This document shows positions 7,608 through 16,066 of a stretch of DNA of 64,000 nucleotides, piece by piece. Source of the stretch: Pontibacter coccineus (GTDB lineage Bacteria; Bacteroidota; Bacteroidia; Cytophagales; Hymenobacteraceae). Numbering within the stretch: position 1 is the first letter of the stretch; every line of letters begins with the position of its first letter. The notes beneath the pieces were generated by a model. That model worked only from the letters and a program-made list of their open reading frames with translations. It had not been told where the DNA came from and did not search any database. The stretch spans positions 167,788 through 231,787 of the forward strand of contig NZ_JAUOTN010000009.1 of assembly GCF_030546575.1 (NCBI RefSeq). The letters run 5' to 3'. The translations under genes and the position numbers were made by a program.

Positions 7608-10600
7608 ATGAAGAAAAAATTACAGTGTTTATTATGGGGAGTGTTCTTCCTTCTGTTTCACTTTCAAAGTATTGCCCAAGGCACAGCGGTAAGTGGGACA
7701 GTGACCTCGGCAGCAGATAAGTCGGCGCTACCTGGAGTTTCTGTTGTTGTTAAAGGCAAGACTAGAGGAACGGTAACTGATATTAGTGGAAAGTACACGA
7801 TTGAGGCTGCGCCATCTGATGTGCTTGTATTCAGCTTTATTGGGATGAAGCGGGTTGAGCGAACAGTAGGCAACGCCACTACAATAGATGTGATGCTGCA
7901 GGATGATACCAAAAGCCTGAGCGAGGTAGTGGTGACGGCATTTGGCGTTGAACAAGAAAAAAGAGCACTTGGTTACTCCGTTCAGGAAGTACAGTCCAGA
8001 GAGATAACCGAAACGCAGCAGGCAAATATTGTGAATGCCATGCAGGGTAAAGTTGCTGGTGTTCAGATTACAAACTCTGGTGGTGCTCCGGGTGCCTCAG
8101 CCATCATGATGATCCGTGGTGGTACTTCCCTGAGCGGTAACAACCAGCCGCTGTATGTGGTGGACGGTATACCTGTAGACAACTCGACAGCTGTGAGCCA
8201 GGGAGGTCTATCTGCCGGAACAGCACCTGCTTCTAACAGGGCAATTGACATTAACCCTGAAGACATTGAAAGTATATCTGTATTGAAAGGACCTGCTGCG
8301 GCGGCCCTGTATGGTTTGCGTGCAGCTGAAGGTGTGGTTGTGATCACTACTAAGAAAGGAACTGCTGGAAAAGCCAAGATAAACTACTCTAATAGTTTCT
8401 CATTTGACAAAGTAAACAGACTGCCAACACTCCAATCAGAATATATGCAGGGGGAGCAGGGGGCATTTGACCCTGCTTCAATCGGCTCTTGGGGCCCGCG
8501 GTTCGAGTCTGGGCAAACCATTTACGATAACCTGGAAAGTATCTTCAAGACAGCCTTTACCCAAAAACACGACGTGTCTGTAAGCGGTGGAACTGAACGC
8601 TCTACTTTCTATGGCTCTGCCTCACGATTTGATCAGGGTGGTATTGTAGACAACACAAACATGGAGCGTAATTCATTCCGTTTGTCTGCTGATACAAAAG
8701 TGTCTGACAAACTTAAAGTAGGTGGCTCTGCTAATTACATAAAGTCGAGCAGAAGCTATGTGCCGCAGGGGAGTGCAAGTGGCGTAATGGGAGCCGTATA
8801 CTGGCCAAGAAATGATGATATGCGCAACTACCTGACTCCGGAAGGGATACAGCGAAATATCGCCGTTAATGATAACCCGCACTGGAGCATACAGAATAAG
8901 CCTATTACCAGTGATGTAGACCGTGTGATAGCGATCGGTAGTGTGATTTACGATCCTTTCGAATTTCTGAATGTAACCTACCGCTTGGGTACGGACTATT
9001 TTACTGATGATTTCAAGAGTGTCAGAATGCCGGGGACAACTACAGTAGGCGAAGGTAAAGGAGCCCTTTCCCAATCTACTACCAGTAACCAAATTACAAC
9101 ATCTACCCTGTTGGTTACTGCCAAGAAAACCTTTGCGAATGATTTTAACACAAGCCTGACATTAGGTAACAACGCGGAAGATTCGCGCAGACAAACTACC
9201 TCCTGGTACGGCAGAAACTTTATTGACCCTGACTTTGCCAATATCAACAACGTTGTGCAGACAGACCGTACGATTTCACAGAATGTGTCTCAGCGTAGAA
9301 TCGTCGGAGCTTTTGCTGATTTGAACCTGGACTGGAAAGGTATCGCGTTTGTTAATTTCCGCGGTAGAAACGATTGGTCATCTACCTTGCCAGTAAAGAA
9401 TCGTTCATTCTTTTACCCTTCGGTGAGCGGCTCTCTTGTAGTAACCGATCTGCTGGAAGAGATGGGCGCCACGTCCGGCGGTGATATTCTTTCATTCGGT
9501 AAAATCAGAGCATCGTGGGCCAGAGTAGGTAAAGATGCGCCTCCACACGTGTTGGCAACAACACTGGCAACTGCTACAAACTCATTTACAATTGCCCCCC
9601 GCGGTTTTATTTCCAACGCCAATGATTACTATGGCAACCCGGCTCTAAGACCAGAGTTTACGAATTCCTTTGAGATTGGCGCTGATGTCCGCTTCTTCCG
9701 AAACAGAGTAGGTCTTGATGTTACTTATTATAAGACGAGCACAGACGATCAGATTCTGGGGACTCGCACCCCTCCATCTTCCGGTTCATTCCTGGCATAC
9801 CTGAATGGTGGCCGAATTGACAATGAAGGTGTGGAGGTTATGCTGAACATGCAGCCGGTTACAAACGAGAACTTTACTTGGTCTGTAGACTTTAACATAG
9901 CCAAAAATAAGGCTACTGTGAAAGAATTGCCGGGTACCTTGGATCGCGTTGAGCTGTCAGATGCCTTAGTATCGGGTTCAGTGGCACAGGGCGCTGCATT
10001 CCTGGGAGGCTCTCTGTTTGGTATCAATGGAAACGTATGGAAGCGCAACGATGCAGGCCAGTTACTACTTGATAACAACGGCTATCCGCAAGTAAACTCT
10101 ACAAACCAGTATATCGGAGATCGTAATCCGGACTGGACCGGTGGTATTACCAACACACTTACCTACAAGACATTTTCTTTCTCATTCTTGTGGGATATTC
10201 GCGTGGGAGGAGACATATACAATGCAACAGAAAACACGCTGGTACGCTCCGGTCTGAGCACCAAAACGCTTGACCGCGGCCAGACCCGTGTCTTTGAGGG
10301 TGTCATAGAGTCTACCGGCGAGGCAAATACCAAAGAGGTTGTTCTGGATCAGAATTATTACCAGACAATCTATCCTTTCCAAGGTTATGATTTTGTAGAA
10401 GATGGAAGCTGGTTGAGACTACGCTACATTACATTGACCTACAACTTGCCAACACGCATGCTTGGCAAAACACCAATCAGCAACCTGCAGGTCTTTGGTA
10501 CCGGACGTAACCTTTTACTGTTCACAAACTATTCAGGCGTTGACCCTGAAGTTTCTGGTAGTGGTGCAGGTGTAGGAGGCTCTGGCTCTTTCGGCTTCGA

Positions 10601-10658
10601 TAACCTCGGTATCCCTGCCACTCGTGGCTTTGATATCGGACTAAGATTAACACTCTAA
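7608..10658 (+). CDS. SusC/RagA-family TonB-dependent outer-membrane transporter (pair 1)
   Basis: The 1016-residue protein starts at ATG 7608 with a signal peptide ending Ser-Ile-Ala-Gln. A TTG three codons earlier is less likely. Then come a carboxypeptidase-like regulatory domain (about 27-100), a Ser-Leu-Ser-Glu-Val-Val-Val-Thr-Ala TonB box, a plug with the SusC signature Asp-Ile-Glu-Ser-Ile-Ser-Val-Leu-Lys-Gly-Pro-Ala-Ala-Ala-Ala-Leu-Tyr-Gly, and a beta-barrel. It makes the outer-membrane pore for the SusD-like lid encoded 14 nt downstream. The pair presumably imports a muropeptide or glycan fragment, judging by its neighbours. Its base composition is clearly lower in GC than the second SusC at 16,067. 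The first 20 codons are almost the same in both. Confidence 0.95.
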   Translation: MKKKLQCLLWGVFFLLFHFQSIAQGTAVSGTVTSAADKSALPGVSVVVKGKTRGTVTDISGKYTIEAAPSDVLVFSFIGMKRVERTVGNATTIDVMLQDDTKSLSEVVVTAFGVEQEKRALGYSVQEVQSREITETQQANIVNAMQGKVAGVQITNSGGAPGASAIMMIRGGTSLSGNNQPLYVVDGIPVDNSTAVSQGGLSAGTAPASNRAIDINPEDIESISVLKGPAAAALYGLRAAEGVVVITTKKGTAGKAKINYSNSFSFDKVNRLPTLQSEYMQGEQGAFDPASIGSWGPRFESGQTIYDNLESIFKTAFTQKHDVSVSGGTERSTFYGSASRFDQGGIVDNTNMERNSFRLSADTKVSDKLKVGGSANYIKSSRSYVPQGSASGVMGAVYWPRNDDMRNYLTPEGIQRNIAVNDNPHWSIQNKPITSDVDRVIAIGSVIYDPFEFLNVTYRLGTDYFTDDFKSVRMPGTTTVGEGKGALSQSTTSNQITTSTLLVTAKKTFANDFNTSLTLGNNAEDSRRQTTSWYGRNFIDPDFANINNVVQTDRTISQNVSQRRIVGAFADLNLDWKGIAFVNFRGRNDWSSTLPVKNRSFFYPSVSGSLVVTDLLEEMGATSGGDILSFGKIRASWARVGKDAPPHVLATTLATATNSFTIAPRGFISNANDYYGNPALRPEFTNSFEIGADVRFFRNRVGLDVTYYKTSTDDQILGTRTPPSSGSFLAYLNGGRIDNEGVEVMLNMQPVTNENFTWSVDFNIAKNKATVKELPGTLDRVELSDALVSGSVAQGAAFLGGSLFGINGNVWKRNDAGQLLLDNNGYPQVNSTNQYIGDRNPDWTGGITNTLTYKTFSFSFLWDIRVGGDIYNATENTLVRSGLSTKTLDRGQTRVFEGVIESTGEANTKEVVLDQNYYQTIYPFQGYDFVEDGSWLRLRYITLTYNLPTRMLGKTPISNLQVFGTGRNLLLFTNYSGVDPEVSGSGAGVGGSGSFGFDNLGIPATRGFDIGLRLTL

Positions 10659-10672
10659 TTTTTTGCAGCATC

Positions 10673-12235
10673 ATGAAAATTACATATTCTAAAATAAAGC
10701 TCTTTCTTGTTGCTACGCTGTTGTTCAGCACCTCCTGCGAGAGCTATCTGGATATCAACGAAGATCCTAACTTACCCACAATCGTACCGGCACATACTCG
10801 CTTGGTAGGAGCTATTACTACTACCAATGGAGCGTCTATGTGGCGTGGTTCGCGCGAAGTCGCCGGCATTACGCAATATGCTTCCACGGCACTCACTACT
10901 GGCTCGAACAGGAATGCGGAGACCTGGCGCTTTACTGCCAGCTACTTTTTCTGGCAAAACGCTTATGTGTTTACAATGCCTAACTGTGTGGACCTGATCG
11001 TGCTGGGGGAGAAAGAAGGAAACCCTCATTTTGTAGGAGCCGGCAAAACGCTCTTAGCCCTTAACTACGGCATGCTCACCGACCAATATGGAGCTATTGT
11101 GGTGGATGACTACTACGATGGGACGTCGCAAATTAAGCTTACTCCAAAGTTCAATACACAGGAAGAGGTGTATCAGAAGATAGATCAATTGTTGGATGAG
11201 GCGATTGAAGCGTTTAACAACCCGAACAACAAGGTGTCGCTGAACTTTAGTGGCGGAGACATTATGTATCAGGGCAATGTGGATAAATGGCGTAGGCTGG
11301 CATGGTCGCTTAAGGCAAGGTATGCTAACCACCTCTCAAAGAAAGGTAGTTTGTATAACTCAGCGAAAATAATTGAGGCTGCCCAAAATGGATTTAATGC
11401 AGACGGTATGGATGCTGAGTTTGCTTACATGGCAGGAGCACAGCAGACGGATGAGAACCCTTGGTATAGCTGGGGTGGTTTTACATCTGTAGATCCGGTA
11501 AATGATCGCTACTTCGCCTGGACTCAGTTTTTCGTGGACCTGCTTCAGAACCTGCCGGTAACGGAGACAGATTATCAGGATCCACGCATCAGTCGCATCA
11601 TGAACCCGGCGCCTTCAGATGGTCAGTACCGTGGTCTTCGCTCCGGATTAGGCCTGGCAGGTGGTCAGGGTGGTTCAGGTAAATTTACCTCGGTGTCAGA
11701 CTACGGACTGTTTAAAAACAGTGGCTATTATACAAAGGCAACCTCTCCGTTCCCCTTCATTACCTACTCTGAAGTTAAGCTAATCGAAGCGGAGGCTAAA
11801 TTAAGGTCTGGTGACGCGGCAGGTGCCTTAGTTGCTTTTGAAGAAGGTGTTAAAGCTAATATGCGCAAGCTTGGGGTAACTTCTGCCGAGATTAACGCTT
11901 ATTGGGCAGCACTGTTGGCAGATGGGGTAGCAGCTCATTTCTCTAACCAGACGCGGGGCCTGAGTCATATCATGCGCCAGAAGTATATCACGCAGTGCCT
12001 GAACCCTGAAACATGGGTCGATATGCGCCGCATGGACTTCAGTCAGGAGATCTACGGTCCTTCGCTGAAGCGCCCTGAGAACATTAATACCGTTGTGTTC
12101 AATGCCAATGATCCGAGTCAGTGGATTCAGGGTATGGTATATGAAACGAATGAGCAGAACCGTAATGGGGAGCAGATAGGTGACAACTCTGAGCGGTATC
12201 GCCTGCTCACACCGCTTTGGTGGAACCGTCCCTAA
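10673..12235 (+). CDS. SusD/RagB-family outer-membrane lipoprotein (pair 1)
   Basis: The 520-residue protein has a lipobox Phe-Ser-Thr-Ser-Cys with Cys22, then the typical SusD opening Tyr-Leu-Asp-Ile-Asn-Glu-Asp-Pro-Asn. Late SusD-like motifs are present, including Pro-Phe-Ile-Thr-Tyr-Ser-Glu-Val-Lys-Leu-Ile-Glu-Ala-Glu-Ala and Glu-Thr-Trp-Val-Asp-Met-Arg-Arg. It belongs to the SusD-like 2 group. It captures ligand on the cell surface and closes over the SusC pore. It lies 14 nt after the SusC gene and is followed by a strong terminator. The ligand is not known. Confidence 0.93.
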   Translation: MKITYSKIKLFLVATLLFSTSCESYLDINEDPNLPTIVPAHTRLVGAITTTNGASMWRGSREVAGITQYASTALTTGSNRNAETWRFTASYFFWQNAYVFTMPNCVDLIVLGEKEGNPHFVGAGKTLLALNYGMLTDQYGAIVVDDYYDGTSQIKLTPKFNTQEEVYQKIDQLLDEAIEAFNNPNNKVSLNFSGGDIMYQGNVDKWRRLAWSLKARYANHLSKKGSLYNSAKIIEAAQNGFNADGMDAEFAYMAGAQQTDENPWYSWGGFTSVDPVNDRYFAWTQFFVDLLQNLPVTETDYQDPRISRIMNPAPSDGQYRGLRSGLGLAGGQGGSGKFTSVSDYGLFKNSGYYTKATSPFPFITYSEVKLIEAEAKLRSGDAAGALVAFEEGVKANMRKLGVTSAEINAYWAALLADGVAAHFSNQTRGLSHIMRQKYITQCLNPETWVDMRRMDFSQEIYGPSLKRPENINTVVFNANDPSQWIQGMVYETNEQNRNGEQIGDNSERYRLLTPLWWNRP

Positions 12236-12251
12236 TTAGTTTTCTTTTTCT

Positions 12252-12286
12252 GAAGATCCCCCTGTGGAGGAGGGGGATCTTCTTTC
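12252..12286 (+). terminator. Rho-independent terminator after SusD pair 1
   Basis: A perfect 12-bp stem, GAAGATCCCCCT (12252-12263) with AGGGGGATCTTC (12271-12282), is followed by a short T-rich stretch. Confidence 0.75.
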
Positions 12287-12302
12287 ATTAGGGTTACTTC
12301 AT

Positions 12303-13223
12303 ATGCATAAGCTTCTACTCTTACCTTTTGTCTTTTTTCTTTCTATCATGGCTAAAGATGTGGTTGCGCAAGCACCGATTGAAAAAGAGCTACGACAAAA
12401 GACATTTGAACGGTTGCGAACTATTATCGAGAGCTCTCCGGCACTCACAGGCATGGTCGCAGTTGACCTCTCCAATGGCGACACGTTCGCTTTCAATCAA
12501 AACGAAATTTTTCCACAAGCCAGCGCCATCAAGATTCCTATTCTGATGGAGGTATACAGTCAGGCATATAAGAAAAAAATTGCCCTAAAAGATATGCAGC
12601 CGATAGACCCAGCCGCTGTGGTTGGGGGTACAGGCGTCATTAAGGATTTACAGGGGCCTGTTTCGCTGAGTATACAGAACCTGGCGGTACTGATGATTAC
12701 CTTAAGTGATAACACCGCTACTAATATCCTGATCGACCTGGTCGGTATGTCTGAGGTTAACAAATCACTACAGGCACTGGGCTTGCAACAAACCCGACTT
12801 CAACGCAAAATGATAAATGCAGCGGCCTCGGGCCGTGGGGAAGAGAATATCGCTACTCCTGCTGAGGCGGCCCGTATCATGCAAATGTTATACAAGGGAG
12901 AATTCCTGAATAAAGCTACTTCAGCGGATATTGTTTCGATTCTGAAAAAGACAGATCGCAGGACCAGCCGATTAGCTCCTGGCATACCCTCAGAGGTTCC
13001 CATCGCCTTCAAGCCCGGTTCCTTAAACGGGGTATCAACTGAATGGGCCATTATATTGCTGCCAGAGCGGCCTTATGCGGTAGCTATCATGGAAAGCTAT
13101 AAGATTGATGGACAAGCGCCACAGGTCATGGAAGAAATCTCAGAAACACTCTACCAATACTTCTGGCGAGTCGGGAATGCTACCCGGTACGGCACCTATG
13201 TAGACCCGAAAATGATAAAGTAA
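12303..13223 (+). CDS. Class A beta-lactamase-like serine hydrolase, exported
   Basis: From ATG 12303 the protein has 306 residues and a signal peptide ending Val-Val-Ala-Gln. A GTG at 12264 lies inside the terminator stem and is rejected. The three active-site boxes are visible: Ser-Ala-Ile-Lys (Ser74, Lys77), Ser-Asp-Asn (135-137), and Lys-Pro-Gly (237-239) in place of the usual Lys-Thr-Gly. A Gly-Glu-Glu-Asn-Ile near residue 180 lies where the omega-loop Glu would be. The Lys-Pro-Gly variant and the setting among cell-wall amidases make a peptidoglycan peptidase as likely as a drug-inactivating enzyme. It could equally give beta-lactam tolerance; the sequence cannot decide. Confidence 0.82.
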   Translation: MHKLLLLPFVFFLSIMAKDVVAQAPIEKELRQKTFERLRTIIESSPALTGMVAVDLSNGDTFAFNQNEIFPQASAIKIPILMEVYSQAYKKKIALKDMQPIDPAAVVGGTGVIKDLQGPVSLSIQNLAVLMITLSDNTATNILIDLVGMSEVNKSLQALGLQQTRLQRKMINAAASGRGEENIATPAEAARIMQMLYKGEFLNKATSADIVSILKKTDRRTSRLAPGIPSEVPIAFKPGSLNGVSTEWAIILLPERPYAVAIMESYKIDGQAPQVMEEISETLYQYFWRVGNATRYGTYVDPKMIK

Positions 13224-13306
13224 GTGTTCTATCAATAGCTGTATCAGAGCTCTTTGTTAATGCTTTTGTATATGAATGTCTTTACTTCCAAGAAACACTT
13301 CATGAT

Positions 13307-14311
13307 ATGACGATATCAAAACGCCCACTTTTCCTGCTGCTGGTTTTGCTCTGCCTGTATCATACAAATGCGCTTTGTCAGCGGAAGAGCAGTCCTTTAG
13401 CAGGTAAGACCATTTGCCTGGATGCGGGTCATGGTGGTACCGCGCTCACTGATAGTTATCGGGTTGGCCCGACCGGTGAGCGGGAAGAGTGGATAAATCT
13501 GCGGGTGGCGCTGCTGTTACAGAAAATGCTGGAAGAAAGTGGAGCTACTGTGCTGATGACACGTCTGACTGACGAGAATGTTCCCTTTGATGATCGCATT
13601 CAATTAGCTACTGAGAACAAAGCCGATGTCTTCATCTCTGTGCATCACAATGCCACGGCTGATACCGCGGTAAATTTCCCCATCATCTACTATCATGGCA
13701 ATGCTTCCGAAAACAAGGGGAGTATTGCGCTGGGCAAGCTGCTGGCCAAAGAACTTTCAAATCATTTGTATACTGAGGCACCTCCGGCAACCTTGGTTTC
13801 TGACCATGCTATCTTCCCATCTGCTGGAGCGAAAGTGCTGCGCGGAACCTACGGCATCCCTGGTGTAATCGCTGAGGCATCCTTTTTTACAAACCCTGCT
13901 GAGGAAAGCCGTCTTAAAGATGACGCACATAACCGGAAGGAAGCGCAGGCTTACGTAGCGGCACTGGAGATCTTCTTCTCAAAACCTGTCCCAGGTATAG
14001 CATCTAAAAATTCAATAGTGACCCTTCCTCCGTTCAAAGTTTTTCAGGAGGCTGAGCGAGTAGATGGTACAGCCCTGCTCTGGCACCAGGATTATGTAAA
14101 AGGTAGTGAGCTGATGAAGAGCAAGGATAAGCAAACGCTGCAACAGGCCTACGATCTGCTTACCCGCTCTGTCCGCTCTTTTCCCGACTCGTACCTTGCT
14201 GCACAATGCCACCTGAACCGCGCGCATGTACTCAAAAAATTAGGAAACCGGAAGGAAGCGAATGAGGAGAGAAGGCGGGCTAAAGAGTTTTATGTCGTGT
14301 TGGGTAAGTGA
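13307..14311 (+). CDS. N-acetylmuramoyl-L-alanine amidase, Amidase_3 type, exported
   Basis: The 334-residue protein has a signal peptide ending Ala-Leu-Cys-Gln. The Amidase_3 zinc site is complete: His42 in Asp-Ala-Gly-His-Gly-Gly, a Glu near 60, His113 in Ser-Val-His-His-Asn-Ala, and the catalytic Glu190 in Ala-Glu-Ala-Ser-Phe-Phe. These enzymes split the bond between MurNAc and L-Ala of the stem peptide. The C-terminal 100 residues are outside the catalytic domain and look like a single TPR-like helical hairpin (Ala-Tyr-Asp-Leu-Leu ... Ala-Gln-Cys-His-Leu-Asn-Arg-Ala). It sits between two other peptidoglycan genes in the lower-GC block. Confidence 0.88.
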   Translation: MTISKRPLFLLLVLLCLYHTNALCQRKSSPLAGKTICLDAGHGGTALTDSYRVGPTGEREEWINLRVALLLQKMLEESGATVLMTRLTDENVPFDDRIQLATENKADVFISVHHNATADTAVNFPIIYYHGNASENKGSIALGKLLAKELSNHLYTEAPPATLVSDHAIFPSAGAKVLRGTYGIPGVIAEASFFTNPAEESRLKDDAHNRKEAQAYVAALEIFFSKPVPGIASKNSIVTLPPFKVFQEAERVDGTALLWHQDYVKGSELMKSKDKQTLQQAYDLLTRSVRSFPDSYLAAQCHLNRAHVLKKLGNRKEANEERRRAKEFYVVLGK

Positions 14312-14397
14312 ATACCCACTGACCGCAGGTATAACAGCTTCTACTTCTACATGTAACCAAATAAAAACCTCACCCTTTCAAATACTATAAACGAGTA

Positions 14398-15084
14398 ATG
14401 AGATTTAATTCCGGACAACTAAGAAACATTGCCCTCAGATGTGCTGTACTGGGTCTGCTACTTTGTAGCGCCTGTGCCTCACCCACTTTCAGGACACATT
14501 ACAAACCTGTTGTCTTTGATGCCGAAAGAAAGAAGCTATCCCTTGAATATATGGAGAAGAGGCACGGCTTGGTGCAGGACTCGCCCTATATAAAACCCAA
14601 AATGATCGTGTTGCACTGGACAGCTATACCTACTCTAGAGCAGTCCTTCGACGCGATGAACCCTGTGCACTTGCCCGGCTCCCGCAGCAACCTGGGGGCT
14701 GTTAGTGCTCTGAATGTATCAGCTCAGTTTCTGGTAGACCGTGATGGTACGATCTTCCAGCAGCTGCCTGATACCGCCTTTGCCCGCCATGTGATTGGTT
14801 TGAATCACAGTGCCATAGGGGTTGAAAATGTAGGTAGCGCAAAATCTCCTCTGACGAAAGCACAACTAAAGGCAAATGAGGAGTTGATCAGGTATCTGAC
14901 AAAAAGGTATGGCATCGAGTACCTGATTGGTCATTATGAGTACAAGCTGTTCATCGGTCACGAATTGTGGAAAGAAAGTGACCCTAACTATCTGACAGAA
15001 AAAACGGATCCGGGGGAATCTTTTATGCAAAAAATAAGAAAAAGAACGAAAGACCTTGAATTAAAGGGGCCACCGGCACGGTAA
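14398..15084 (+). CDS. N-acetylmuramoyl-L-alanine amidase, Amidase_2 (AmpD/AmiD-like) lipoprotein
   Basis: The 228-residue protein has a lipobox Leu-Cys-Ser-Ala-Cys with Cys26. The Amidase_2 zinc ligands are visible as His in Val-Leu-His-Trp-Thr-Ala, His in Leu-Ile-Gly-His-Tyr-Glu-Tyr, and Asp in Lys-Thr-Asp-Pro-Gly-Glu-Ser-Phe. The central Ser-Ala-Gln-Phe-Leu-Val-Asp-Arg-Asp-Gly-Thr-Ile and Asn-His-Ser-Ala-Ile-Gly-Val-Glu-Asn are family motifs. It would release stem peptides from anhydro- or normal MurNAc in the periplasm or at the outer membrane. It is the last gene of the 7.6-kb block; the namZ fragment begins about ten bases after its stop. Confidence 0.88.
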   Translation: MRFNSGQLRNIALRCAVLGLLLCSACASPTFRTHYKPVVFDAERKKLSLEYMEKRHGLVQDSPYIKPKMIVLHWTAIPTLEQSFDAMNPVHLPGSRSNLGAVSALNVSAQFLVDRDGTIFQQLPDTAFARHVIGLNHSAIGVENVGSAKSPLTKAQLKANEELIRYLTKRYGIEYLIGHYEYKLFIGHELWKESDPNYLTEKTDPGESFMQKIRKRTKDLELKGPPAR

Positions 15085-15092
15085 CCTCTTCA

Positions 15093-15471
15093 GTCTACAG
15101 TGCTTGGTCATCCGGACATGAAAGCCAAATACGCCTTCAGCTACACGCCTACAGGTATAAAAGGGATGGCCGAAACGCCGCTGCACCAGGACAAGGTATG
15201 TTACGGGCTGGATCTGCACAATTACGATGTGAGCACTTTCCGGAAAACCGGCCGAATTAACCTGAGCTGGATGATCGAACTGTACCAGGCTTACCCGGAT
15301 AAGGAACGCTTCTTCGATAACCAGATCGGTAACATCGACAAGCTGGCCGGTACCAAGAAGTTTAAGGAGCAGATCATCGCCGGTGTTTCGGAAGAGGAGA
15401 TCCGCAAAAGCTGGGAGCCGGGGCTGAGCCAGTACAAGCAGAAGCGCCAGAATTACCTGCTTTATCCCTGA
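15093..15471 (+). pseudogene. Truncated 3' copy of namZ
   Basis: The frame repeats the last 125 or so codons of the NamZ protein at 6214-7482 with only a few changes (for example Asp to Ala, Ser to Ala, Arg to His) and a 12-bp deletion that removes Phe-Lys-Gln-Ser. The match begins abruptly near 15093, within 10 bp of the preceding gene's stop, and ends at the same stop codon. No signal peptide, promoter or catalytic N-terminal half remains, so it is a gene remnant. It is a direct repeat of 7107-7482 and marks one edge of the block 7483-15092. Confidence 0.9.
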
Positions 15472-16066
15472 TAAAGGAGGCGTGTCAGATTGAAGATTTT
15501 CAGGACTTGATTTTGGGGATCAGGAATATAAACAGGAACATGCAGAATGTGTTATGTCCCGCGCTGTAACTGGAAAAAGCCGCATCAATACAGTTTATGC
15601 CTTCCGGTGTCTGCATATTTGAAAAGATTGACTTTGCCGGATTGTGCGCGTTTTGTTTGCTGTCACAACATTGGATTTTGGGGCAATTGCAGCTTTAAAA
15701 TCAATAGAAGCGGTTGTTAGTCGGCAAAAGGATTAAATTAAAATAATTATTTAAAAATATATTAAATAAGTTTAATTTTATATGCGTGATTCTGCGTTAT
15801 TTTGTATAGATTAGCATTGCTGCTTTTTTCTTTTTTAGCTAAAATGATTGCAATAACCTGTGCGCTATAAGCCTTTTTTACTAGTTTTAATGTGAGTTTA
15901 ATATATACCCGAATAGAGAAGGTCGAATGTTGCTGGCTAAATTGTATTATACAAAGTTATTTTGCCAGAGCGCCCGGCCAGCGTCCTGAGGAGAGTTAAT
16001 TCTATGTTTTACCAATAACCAATAACCAATCTACCCACAATAATCTTAACCAATAGCCACGTAGTT
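15472..16066. other. AT-rich spacer before SusC pair 2
   Basis: No gene is seen. The stretch 15,730-15,800 is nearly all A and T, and TTATTTTGTATAG at about 15,800 is near the Bacteroidota -7 form. The 250-bp distance to the SusC start leaves room for a long leader. Confidence 0.45.

Noticed and set aside
15100..15471. Functional short NamZ-like protein
   Set aside because: It lacks the signal peptide and the N-terminal two thirds with the conserved His-Gly-Phe-Arg-Gly region; best read as a remnant.
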